Part shown: in pieces, positions 44,501 to 55,818 of the stretch
How positions within the stretch are numbered: the first letter of the stretch is position 1
Layout: each line of letters starts with the position of its first letter
Assembly (NCBI GenBank): GCA_004369085.1
Contig: ML210283.1
Coordinates: 24,035 to 83,534 of the forward strand
Source: Coprinopsis marcescibilis
Taxonomy: Eukaryota > Basidiomycota > Agaricomycetes > Agaricales > Psathyrellaceae
Length of the DNA stretch: 59,500 nt
Reading direction: 5' to 3'
Notes under the pieces: generated by a model
Told to the model about the DNA's origin: nothing
The model's input: only the letters and a program-made list of their open reading frames with translations
The model's database searches: none
Program-made: the position numbers and the translations under genes

Positions 44501-46910
44501 TTGAGGGGACCTTTGAAGCCGAAGGGCGGGGCAGTTTTGACTGCGATGGTCTTCAAACGGGATTTGAAGACAGTAACGAGGCAGACGAGGCCTGCTATCA
44601 TGGATGACGACGAATTTGCGGAGAAGAAGCATCTAGGGGAGAGGGAGAAAATGGCGTACGAGATCCAGTACCGGTATCTGCCAGCGCTCGTCGTTAGGTG
44701 TGCCCAGCATCTATTGCTCTGGGGCGTGCAGGAGGAAGGGCTGTTCCGGTGAGTGCGACACGCTTGTTCTTATAGCCATTGGCCTTACATCGTTTCTTCC
44801 CTTTCAACAGTGTCAGCGGACGGGCATCTCATATATCCAAATTGCGCGCGGAATTTGACACTGGTGGGTTCCTGTAAATTTCTCTCACGAGAACGCGATA
44901 ACTGAATGGCTTGGATGTCAAGGTGCCGACTATGACTTGTCAGTGTGCTCTCCTGGAGACCTGGACCCCCACGCTGTGGCTTCTGTTTTCAAGGCCTACC
45001 TACGCGAACGTGAGTTGTTGTAACATTACACCGGAAGTTTAGTCTAACAACAAGATGTCATTGAAGTGCCAGAAAATATTTTGACGACGAAACTCCAACC
45101 TATCTTCGAGGCATGCATAAGTCAAGAAATTGCTTCGAATGCCCAACACGCAGCCACCAAATCCGCAGCTCGAGTTGGTGGACCAGGTCTGCCCTCCAAT
45201 CCCAAGTTCAACGTGGGAGCGACAGATTCGTCAGGTGCACCAATCCGCAAGCCGCCGTCGCTGACGACCCTTTCAATGCCGACGTTCCATGGCATGCCAA
45301 GTGCTTCGCAGACCCTTGTCAACAACCTCCGAACCCTAATCTCCAGGTTACCAAGGGAGAATAGGGACCTCGTTCGCACTGTAGTGGACTTGATGAAGGC
45401 GACCTACCGTGCTAGCAAGGACACCAAGATGCCGTTGAGCAATCTGCTGCTTGTGTTCTGCCCCAGTCTGAACATGACACCGCCCTTGTTGAAGGCTCTT
45501 TGCGAGACGGAAGGGATTTGGAGTCCTCAAGCTGAGGTGCGAAAGGACAAGGTTCTCGATATCAAGCGGGAGGACAAGGTCCTCGATATCAAGCAGGAGA
45601 GCAAATACGAGGTGCAGGAGGATAAGGCCCTCAACATTCAGCGGGAGGACACCGTGGTTAATGATGCTTCTGCTGGAGCCGTCGACGCTGGCAATAACAG
45701 CCCTGCTATCAACGCGGGGCGTACCGCTGATCTCCCGGATGACAGCGCGGAAGCCAGGAGTGTTCGGAGTGTCCATTCAGATCATCGTGGCTTTGAACAC
45801 AACGCGTCGTATTCAGCAGACGAACATGGTTCGTCAAGACACCTAGAAGACCATTCAGCTGCTCGCCAACCAGTTCCTACGATCTACTTGGATAGCCAAA
45901 GTCGTCAGTCGTCTTCCTCTTCGCTCTGGTTGTCACAAGTCGAAGTGCCGGCCATGACTTCGTCCATGCCATCGCCACCCCTGTCCTCTCCATCGGAATC
46001 AGTTGTTACCCCCACATCGTCCGGACGACCATCTCTAGCCCATATCCAAATTGGTGACAAGAAGGAAACCTTGAGCAGGAAATCCTCTCTTATGGACCTT
46101 GATAGTATCTCGGAAAGCGGGCCTCTTGTCATCCGCGTTGAAGGCAGACGTACCTCCCCCAAGGAACTACCCAACCTACAGGCAGTCCAATTCCCAGTCA
46201 CCTCTTCGGTCCCTCCTTCACCAAATCAAAAGAGGCGCTCGATCACTCTCCTGTCGTTGCCTACTTTCTCTTCCGGAACCCCCGTCGTAGATGATGGAGA
46301 GTCGGCTCCAGGCCCAGGGTTGAGAGGGAAAAGGCCTTCGTTGAGACGACTATTCACTAAGCGTTCGACGGCTTCTCTCGGTTCTTCGGACCATCGCAGC
46401 CCCAGCAACGCGTCAAGAGCTTCGATGCCGCTTCAAAATTCGCCAGGTGCAAACTCGTTTACACCCTCAACGCCCCGGTCTATGAGTGACACGAGTGATT
46501 CATCGGTGTCCACCCCGTTATCCGCCGTGACTGCCCCCCAGTCAAGCACGTCGTTGCTTCCACCCGTCTTGGACACGCAGATCGACTGTGGTACCTCGTT
46601 CTCGCTTGATCTTGGCTTCGATCTATCCGCATCGCCAGGACAGTCGACGGACAATCTTCGATCTTCCAGTGTCCTTGGGAGCTCGAACACAGATACTTTC
46701 TATGCTTCAGCCCTCAGTTCTCAGGTTTCATTCCTGTCGCCCACTGCCATTGACGGTCAACACAAACCACAACCACACAGGTCGCCGTACTCTCGACAGC
46801 GATCGGAATCGTCGGCTTCGAACCATTTGGGAATGCTAGAAAAAGAAGACAACGACGACGACGACGACTGGACGCAGAGCGTGTTGGCGGCCTGTGCAAG
46901 CAAAAGTTAG
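41562..46910 (+). CDS. Large RhoGAP-domain protein
   Basis: Five exons (41562-43971, 44034-44748, 44811-44863, 44923-45009, 45067-46910) give 1702 residues. Residues 1 to ~960 are low-complexity: Ser/Pro-rich with many PxxP runs (candidate SH3 ligands), a Gln run near residues 235-245 and a basic patch MMRMFVGRRKKSED. A RhoGAP domain spans ~965-1245: VFKRDLKTVTRQ, the arginine-finger motif GLFRVSGRASHISKLRAEFD (assembled across an intron), DPHAVASVFKAYLRELPENI and LPRENRDLVRTVVDLM, ending NLLLVFCPSLNMTPPLLKAL. It contains an insert of ~60 residues. The domain stimulates GTP hydrolysis by Rho/Cdc42-type GTPases. A 27-bp repeat follows at 45546, then a second disordered tail with an Asp run near the C terminus. 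Likely a polarity regulator; ortholog not assigned. Confidence 0.85.
45546..45647 (+). repeat. 27-bp imperfect tandem repeat inside the RhoGAP gene
   Basis: Units at 45546-45572 and 45573-45599 encode DKVLDIKRE and DKVLDIKQE. A degenerate 21-bp unit follows, then a third copy at 45621-45647 (DKALNIQRE). The frame is kept throughout, so the number of 9-residue blocks could vary among strains. Confidence 0.75.
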
Positions 46911-47568
46911 ATTGCAAACATCATGTTCGTCTCTTAAAGAGGGGAACACAGCGCGTCCATTCGCATGGGCGTGGTGATTGGGGTGCAATCGCAGGTCGAT
47001 TGATCACTACCATTCGCCTTTCTTCTTTCAGATCCTTTTGGGTTACAGTTCTACGATGCACATCCTTTTCATGCGACCATCCCGACAGGACGGACTTCAA
47101 TTCCACATAAGATGGAACAGTGCAATATCTTTTGGTCTTCGCAATGTTTATTTTATACCCTTGGCAATATTTCCTACCCTTTTCGCTCTCACACACATCG
47201 CTATCTTACTTATTTCTACCGCACACCCCCTCTGCAATGTACATAAACGTTCATGATCAAGACTTGAAGCTTTCGGAGGGCATCTTTCCATCCGTTGCGA
47301 CCCTACACATATTTCGTTGATTTTTGACGGACTCCTTGGACCAACACATTATCATATTTTCTACTCAAACTACCGAAATTCAACGATGACCATTTTCTTC
47401 CATCGCGTGTGTCATGACGTATTCCGACTCCATTGCAATAATGATGCCTGCTCCTTTTGACATTTCATACTCAGAAATTACCCTTAGATCTGACCTTATC
47501 TCCATCTTCATCGTTATCCACATCGACCTTTGTTATATCCTTGCTCGCCGTTGTAGAACTCGCCAGCT
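46911..47568. other. Spacer between RhoGAP and GH63 genes
   Basis: 3' flank of the RhoGAP gene and promoter of the GH63 gene, with T/C-rich stretches; no gene recognised. Confidence 0.45.
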
Positions 47569-50500
47569 ATGGCGTCCAACTCGGTGAAAAAGGTTCAGGA
47601 GAGGTTATTTGGCAAGGCATCCGGCGGGAACACCCCATCTCTTGATCTCAACAAGCTCGAGAGCGGGGAGGGAGAGCGACCGCCTATCGATGGGATACCT
47701 TTTCCATCCTCGTCTTTGTCGCAGAACAGTCAGACGCCATTGTCGATTCAGATCCCCAAGCCTGCTCTACCGCCTACTCCACCACCGAGGAACTTGAACA
47801 CTGAGGCCTCTCGGGCCCCTCGAAGCTCGGACGCGTCTGACCCACCGCGCCCTTTTAGACAGAGGCTCGCCGAGGAATTAGGCGGTGACTACAAAGGCGC
47901 AGAGAAACATAGATTGCATCAAGATGATACACGAGAGAGGCATTGGAAGCGCTGGGGACCCTATCTCAGCGATAGACAATGGGTATGTGTTTTTCGATGT
48001 CATCGATTTCAAGTTGTTGACGTCGCGCGTTTTGCTTGGCAGGCTACCGTTAGAGAGGACTACTCCGCCAATGGCGATGCATGGAGCCATTTCCCTCACG
48101 AACATGCGCGATCTCGCGCGTATAGATGGGGTGAAGATGGAATTGCGGGTCTGTCAGATAATCACCAGCGCCTATGTCTGGCGTTGTCCTTGTGGAATGG
48201 AGAGGATCCTATTCTCAAGGAACGCCTGTTTGGTGTTACTGGGCATCAAGGAAATCACGGCGAGGACGTCAAAGAGCTCTACTATTACTTGGATTCGACC
48301 CCGACTCATTCGTACATGAAGTTTCTGTACAAGTATCCCCAGCGTCGGTATCCATACGAAGAACTGGTGTCCAAGAATCAGAAGAGGAGTAGAGAAGAAG
48401 AAGAGTATGAGATCTTGGATACCGATGCTTTCGATGAAGACCGATACTGGGACGTCTTTGTCGAGGTAAGTCGCCATATATAGCACCACGCCAGTGTGCT
48501 GATAATCTATTAGTACGCCAAAGACGAGGAGAACCCAGATAACATATATATGCGCATAACTTCATACAATAGGGGACCTGATCCAGCGACATTGCACGTC
48601 ATTCCCCAACTTTGGTTCCCTAATACCTGGTCTTGGCCTCTCGAGAAGCCTCCGATGCCCAGCCTGTCTGGAGCCGTCAAGGGAAACTCTCCTTCAGAGT
48701 CCATCTCTGTTGTCACCGTACGACACCCAGCGCTTGGGAAAACGTACCTCTACTGTCTTCCTTCACCTCCACCTGTGGGCCCTTCGAACGACTTTGAAGT
48801 GGATCCGGACGTCGATGTCGTGCAGCCGTCGATGCTCTTCACAGAAAACGATACCAACTATAGTAGACTCTATGGTGGAAACAATGAAAACATCTACGTG
48901 AAAGACGCGTTCCACGATCATATTATTCCTTCCCATCGGCCGACCGACAACAATTCTGAACCGGAGGGGTTCTTCTCGCACAGGACACGTCCCAGGACCG
49001 CGTCTATGTACGGGCCACTTGAGGAAGAAGAGGAAGAACGCGAACAAGGTCCTTGCACTCCCTTCCCTCTTGGTTCCTCTTTCGTCAATCCAGAGAAAAA
49101 GGGGACGAAATTCGGCGCACATTACACCTTCCGAGACGTGCCTGGTCACGGTGGATGCGCAGTTGTGCGGTTGAAACTCACTCCATCGAGGCTCGGGAAG
49201 GATATCAGCCTTGAAGATGAAGTGGTCTTTGACGACGCCGTAGAAGAGAGGCGACAGGAAGCGGATGAGTTCTATGCTGGGCTCATTGGAGTCGATGGAA
49301 TCTCTGGCTTGCCTGGGGGCTTGACAGGGTTCGGTATGGAAAATCACCACAAAGGAGGTGGACTTGTGATCAGCGAAGACTTGAAGCAAATCATGAGGCA
49401 GGCGCTCGGTGGGATGCTTTGGACGAAGCAGTACTATCGATTCATTCAAAAAGAGTGGATCGAGGGAGATCCAGCGCAACCCCCTCCGCCGCCTAATAGG
49501 AAGTGGATCAGGAACAAGGTTTGCCAGCATATACCGCAATGACAGTGCCGTACTCATCTATTTTTAGGAATGGAAACACATGCACATAGAAGACATCCTT
49601 TCAATGCCTGACAAGTAAGCTCAAGAATTTCATCTCATGTTAAGCAAAGCTGATCTCGGACAACAGGTGGGAATACCCTTTCTTCGCCGCTTGGGATACC
49701 GCATTCCATTGTATACCCTTGGCGGTTGTGGATCCGTCATTCGCTAAGAAGCAACTCGACTTGCTCACTCGCGAATGGTATATGAACCCGAACGGCCAGA
49801 TACCCGCTTACGAATGGAACTTCTCTGACGTAAATCCTCCAGTTCATGCTTGGGCTACGTTCCGCATCTTCAAGATTGAGCGGAAGCTCTATGGTCGGGA
49901 GGATCTTGAGTTTTTGGAGCGGGTCTTCCAGAAACTGTTGCTCAACTTCACTTGGTACGAATATAAAATGATATACAGCGTATCTTCAGGTCTAAATTGT
50001 TTTCAGGTGGGTTAATCGGAAAGATCAGGGAGGAAACAATGTGTTCGAGGGTGGTTTCCTTGGACTAGACAACATTGGAGCCTTTAACCGTTCCGAACCT
50101 CTTCCAACAGGCGGTGATCTCCGCCAAGCCGACGGTACGGCCTGGATGGCGTTTTACTGTTTGAACATGTACGTAGGTTCACTGTTTTGAAAGAGGATAC
50201 CTACTGACATTTTCAAGGCTGAGCATTGCTCTGGAATTGGCCAAACACAATCCCGTTTATGAGGACATTGCGTCAAAGTTCTTTGAGGTGTGTACAGAGT
50301 TCCCTTGAAATTTCTTTTATTAATTGTTTAGTAGCATTTCATCTTCATCGCCGACGCCATGACCTATCGCGAAGGAGACCACGAAGAATCGTTATGGAGT
50401 GAAGCTGATGGCATGTATTACGATGCTATCTCTTTCGGTCCTGGAAACTCTGTGCAGCTTCCTGTGCGCTCTTTGGTTGGACTTATTCCGTTGTATGCGA

Positions 50501-51768
50501 CACTTGTGCTGGAACCTGCCACTATCAACCGGTTCCCGGGATTCAAAAAGCGAATGGAGTGGTTTATCGACAACAGGCCAGCCGTCTCTGCCCGGAACAT
50601 GGCCAATATGAAAGGTGAGCGTGGTTGCTCACTCCCAGTCTATCATCATTGAAACCCACATCACATAGTTGGAGGCAGAGAACAGCGTCGGCTTCTGGCC
50701 CTTGCAAGCAAGGAACGCCTAACGCGAATCTTGGAGAAGATGCTTGACGAGGACGAATTCTTCAGTGATCATGGCATTCGATCGTCAGTCTTTCAATTGT
50801 CTCTGCGAACCCTTATTAACTTTGTTTTAGACTGTCTAAGCGCCATGAAAAGGAACCGTGGGGCATGGAAGTTCATGGTCAAAGATACGAAGTTGGGTAC
50901 TGGCCCGGTGATTCCAAATCTGGGATGTTTGGTGGCAATTCCAATTGGAGAGGCCCTATTTGTGAGTTTTCCGATGAACTTTGGGTCGGGTTTAGTGTTA
51001 ATGACATCGCGTAGGGCTTGCTACCAATTTCCTACTCATTGAAAGTCTTCAAAGATTCTATCAGTATTATGGAGATGATCTGCAGGTGCGATCGCAAGAA
51101 TCTGGATGTGATTGTCCTAACCCTTACTCTTCTAATAGGTCGAGTGCCCCACGGGGAGTGGTTTCTATATGAACTTGGCTTCCGTCGCAGAAGAGATACA
51201 ACACCGAATCATCCACATCTTTGGTCGCGATATGAACGGCCGTCGAGCTACGAACGGTGGTGTTTCTAAGCTTGACTATGACCCACACTTCCGGGACTAC
51301 GTCTGGTTTTACGAGGTGCGCCCCGGACGTCCAAGTCACTGCATAGAGTCTTACGCCAGTGTCTTTAGTTCTTCAACGGCGATACCGGGAAGGGGCTGGG
51401 TGCATCACACCAAACTGGTTGGTCCGGATTAGTTGCATATCACATTCTCCAGAGCGGTGTGACATGCAGACTCCCGAATACACCGAGAAGTACGTTATTT
51501 TGTTCAACCCAATAGTAGTGCAATTCTGACGGTTTCTTCCATAGCTCCCAGAAGTGTTCTGCATCATTATTTCGACGTAGGTGGATTGTTGTTACTCTTC
51601 TCCTGCCAGTGGCTGATATCCCTGAATGAACTGCTGCAGGAAACGCTTACAGAGGCTCGCTCTCGCCTGGTATCTGGAGTTTCAGAAGCCGGGTCTGCCC
51701 ACAGCGGGTTCAGCAACTTCCCCGAGGAGACTAACACGTTGTATGATATTTCTCCAGATGCACTGTAG
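47569..51768 (+). CDS. Glycoside hydrolase family 63 protein (glucosidase-like)
   Basis: Fifteen exons (47569-47982, 48043-48465, 48514-49518, 49568-49614, 49667-49954, 50007-50168, 50218-50287, 50335-50614, 50669-50783, 50831-50961, 51015-51085, 51139-51315, 51369-51489, 51545-51576, 51640-51768) give 1154 residues. The middle holds the GH63 pattern: [44 protein letters not shown], then [70 protein letters not shown] and [11 protein letters not shown]. The family includes ER glucosidase I and bacterial cytosolic enzymes acting on alpha-glucosidic bonds. No signal peptide or membrane anchor precedes the domain ([16 protein letters not shown]), which argues against glucosidase I. An acidic loop with EEEEEER (~residue 450) and a Ser/Pro N terminus are extra. 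The catalytic acid was not assigned by me. Confidence 0.88.
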
Positions 51769-54468
51769 ACGCAATCATATAGTTAGAGATGCTGTTTATG
51801 GACATTGTTCATTTGTTCAGATACTACGTAACCTGTAGACGCCTGTAGCCAGAATCATAGATGTGATTGATATTTCAGCGACATGCAACGAAAGCTTGCG
51901 CTCTTTGCGCCACCCGAGTCGCAAATGACGAATGAACCCTTCCACGAGGAAGAAAGCCGCGGCTTCTCACAAATGGGATAGGCGCAGGGTGAGAACATGC
52001 ACGGACTAGGTGATTACCTAGATACCGAGCATCGCCAAGAGGCGAGATAAAACTGAAGCGCGTGTAAAGTTTGCAGATAAGCACAGTTCCTGGCATCTCG
52101 ACGTGTATACCATGCCTTAGGGCGCGTATTCCCACTCACCGACAAGAGGGGAGTCGGGGGATGTACGTTGATGGTCCGCGGGTCCGCGACTCGGACTACT
52201 AATTGCTGATTCAAGTTGGTTAGGGGTGCTTCTTTGAACTTTGTACATACGGCAAGGAAGCGAGCCTCCTTGAAACGTTGCTCCGGTCGAGGGGAAGGCT
52301 CAGCTGCAACCAGTTATAGATGGTGTATGAAAGATGCGTCCTGCAAGAGCACATCTGATAATTTGTCTGATTTGTCGAACAATGAGGTAGGATGACCAAG
52401 GAGTCATTTGTCTTGAGGTAATTCTGCAGAATCTGACAGGATTTGATAGGAGATAAGATAGCTCACCAACGCCAGCTGGTGCCTCGATTCAACGTTTGGT
52501 GTTGGTAATCCTACCGTGATATTAGCGCAAGTTATTGCCGGTCAGGAAGCTCACCGGTGGGGGAAGAGATGTCCATCGTTCGAGATGGATAGATGGACCG
52601 CAGGCGAGAGCATCAGAACCCTCTTTCTCAAACGGGGCCAAGAATTCCAAGAGTTTGGGAGTTGTTGGAGCCTAGGCGTATAAGGCCGTATTTTCCTCGC
52701 TATAGCGTTTCAGCTCTGCGCGATCCAGATTGCGTTCCGCGTTGGATGGCGGGGTTGAGCCTTTTCTGGTATAGAATATATGGATGTGCAAGTTTTTTTG
52801 ACTCGCTCGCAACGCGCGATCCGAATGAGCCGCCGTATCTCTCGGAGTGGGTCAGCGGTAATCTCCAGTCCAGAGAGGATGGGGATGGATCAGATCATGC
52901 TAGCAAGACTCTATCAATCTTGATTCGATTGACATCATAACTTGGACTCGCGCGCGCGCAAGGCCGAAGGGACCGCAGGCTGCTCTAATAACCTGCCCCA
53001 AGTCCGAAGTGATCCATAGATTGCACGGGCAGACCAGACCCAGAGCGGTCAGACAGCGACAGCGCGAAAGGTGTGTGTAGAAACGAACACCGGCGTTTCA
53101 AGCGTCGAAGTCTCGTTTCCGGTGGAATGTATGAGTCCGGTGGGGAAAGGGATGTCATCGGATCCCCGGGAGCTGGAAGAGGATTGAAATCGCCGCTGTG
53201 AACCAGAGTCGTGAGCAGCAACCAGCTTGTCCCCGGAGAAGAAGAAGATAAACTCTGCGACTAGTAGTAAGCAGCGTGCTTCGCAACCTGGGTTCGTCGT
53301 TCAGGAAGGGTTTCTTGTATACCGCCGTCGAGAACCTCGTTTGAGCCCACCCAGAGAGAGAACAAGCTAGCAAAAGAAAGCAGATGAAGATTAACTTCCA
53401 TGAATGATACGGCCGGAGGACCGGTAGCGAACCCCTCGCGAATGCGACTCGGAGTTCGGCTATTCTGAGAATACGATTCCTGCAAGGCCAGTACGCTTGG
53501 CAAGTTGGAATGTTGCCCCGAATGGTGCGGTCAAACACTTGACCGAATGCATCCTGATTTCTGCTAGTAAGGTCATCCAAGCGGGGTAGGGCGAGCACAA
53601 AAGGTACGTATGTATGTACCTCTGAAACGCTTGGCACGAGTTGCAATTCAGATGTTACGAATCCACATAAACATGTAGTCAGGGCAAGTTGGGCCAGGTA
53701 AGGCCAGTAGTCAGCAACGACTAGTAGTAAGTAGTAGTAACTACAAATGTACCCAAAGCACTGGAACGGACCACAAGGCCAGATCTCAACAAGGAGTAGT
53801 CGTGCACAAGAATAGAATGCGCACCTCTTGACTTGCCAACTGACATGCATACGTTACGGCGACGCCACAGTTTCAGAAGAAGGAACCGAGAGCAGGCAGT
53901 ATAAGGAAGGAAGAGTTCAGGTAAAGAATGGAATGGGAGAGAGCAGTCATAGTGAATGTCGGAGAATAAGAATAAGAATAAGCAACTTGCTGACCGTGCC
54001 AGAACACGTCGCGGCCGGAGACGCGCCACCAAAGTTATTCTTGTTCTCCCGGATCCAAACCACAGCAGCCCAACATTCCACAAAGCCCATTTGAGCCCAC
54101 CACCGCGTCCGGTAAAGGACATTCTGGAAGCTGGAACATTCCCAACGCACCTCAAAGCACTTACCCAAGGCTACACAATAGTATTAGCGAATACACATTT
54201 ATGTATGTATGCATGTACCCCGCAAGTTCAAGGCATCTGTTGCCACCCACAACATCATGACAATACGATAATAAGTAAGTACTATGTAATACACGACGGC
54301 GACGACCACTTGTCCCTAAAAACGACACCCTTGCGTAATAGAATTAGTAATCCTACTGCTAAAGATGATATGTAAATAGATCAGAACTCGGAGATCGAAA
54401 GAACGATAGATGGCGGGGTGCGATGCGATGCATACTTGTTAACACCACATACATGCATAGCCCACAAA

Positions 54469-54488
54469 TTGACTCGGAATTCCCATGA
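54469..54488 (+). repeat. 20-bp direct repeat, copy 1
   Basis: TTGACTCGGAATTCCCATGA; an exact second copy lies at 54647-54666, 178 bp downstream. Confidence 0.8.
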
Positions 54489-54646
54489 CAAGTCAGCCAA
54501 GAATCAAAGAAAGTCCTAGAATCTACCCGGACGTATACTAGTAAAGCTAAAGTTCCAACACACATGATCGTTAGATGAACGCCTATCGAGACTAGTACGT
54601 AGTACAGATTACGACCAAGTGAATAGAACAAACACGAATCGTCCAC

Positions 54647-54666
54647 TTGACTCGGAATTCCCATGA
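54647..54666 (+). repeat. 20-bp direct repeat, copy 2
   Basis: Exact copy of the motif at 54469-54488. The flanks diverge, although both contain GTCAGCCAAG- or CTCGCCAAG-like sequence soon after. Confidence 0.8.
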
Positions 54667-55273
54667 GGCCTCGCCAAGTCCAAGTAAAAGGTGTAAATTC
54701 CCAAGTACAACAACGTACAATGTACTCCTAAAGCTGGTACGGTTTCCAAGTCACCAGATCCGAGAGACGAACCGGATAAAGACAAGGTGAAACTTACAGA
54801 AGGACAACTCGAGTGAAGACTCGATAAAGGAAAAAAACAGAGAACGGAGAAAGTTCTACGTACAACACCAATTCTCATGCCAGGAATCAATCCTTCTACG
54901 TAGTAAAAACACACACCATTGCTTCCTATTCATCATATCAAGTTCTCCCCTTCTTATACGATACAGAATTCCTGAAACAAGAGGCCCGAACTGAGCCACG
55001 GCGACACGAATCCAACGATCATGATGCCCCCTAGAGTCTCCAACAGGAACACCCCCCTGCCTCCCACACGCGCACAAAACGCCCCAACCCCACTGCAAAA
55101 CACCAAAAGAGCTGTAAAATAGATATATGATTTAATTCAAAACCGAGACATAAAAAAAAAACAAAAAAGATAAACGAGAAAAAAATGTCAGAGAGACAAA
55201 CAAGCCATGTAATGTAGCTAGCCACCGCACACAAAAAGAAAAAAAAAACTAAAACTAAACGAACGCACACTCC

Positions 55274-55287
55274 TAGTAGTACTACTA
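55274..55287. repeat. Perfect 14-bp palindrome
   Basis: TAGTAGTACTACTA is its own reverse complement. Related TAGTAGTAA motifs occur at 53258-53271 and 53718-53731, which share CGACTAGTAGTAAG. Confidence 0.7.
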
Positions 55288-55818
55288 ATAACAATAAAAA
55301 AAAACGAACGAATGTGATGGATGGTTTGTGGATAATGTAACGACAGTAAAAAAGACGACGACGACGATGGAGAACGAAAGGACGGTGTATTGTAGGATAG
55401 GAATAGAATCGGAAGGAAAGGAATGTGGTTAGGAGGAGCATAAAACCAAGATATCGCGGGTAGGGCCGCCCGCCCATACATGCCCTAGTTACACGTCGGA
55501 GGGAGGAAAGCTATCGATACAACAGTGCGTGCGTGCGTGCGGTGTGGTACATTGATTGCAATGAGCATGGTCGGAGGGGTGGAGATAGCGAATAGCGATG
55601 AGAGGGATGGGGGAGGGAGCAGCGTGTCGTCCAAAAAAACGCCATTCTATCGTGCATAAACTTGCCGTCTGGCAACTCTATGCCAGAATAACCGTATAAA
55701 AATCGATGCGGATGATATAGTGTAAAATGCTTGTCGAGAGAGAGAGAGAGATGATGAAAATTGTTCCAGATATGCCTTTGAAATGCGAGAGAAAAAAGAA
55801 AGAAATGCCAGACCGCAG

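Larger units (their letters stand above)
51769..55818. other. 4-kb gene-poor stretch with short repeats
   Basis: The 3' flanks of the GH63 gene and of CDC24 lie here. The longest open frame (231 codons, minus strand, 53155-53850) is unstructured and has no motif. The part from ~53600 to 55500 has short direct repeats, TAGTAGTAA-type motifs and purine/A-rich tracts (A runs at 55148-55250). CT/GA-rich runs occur at 55735-55755. No gene is supported; a long 3' UTR or noncoding transcript is possible. Confidence 0.4.

Noticed and set aside
53155..53850. 231-codon minus-strand frame with hydrophobic N terminus
   Set aside because: The TAGTAGTAA repeats read as Tyr/Leu runs in this frame; the rest is irregular, with no recognised domain.
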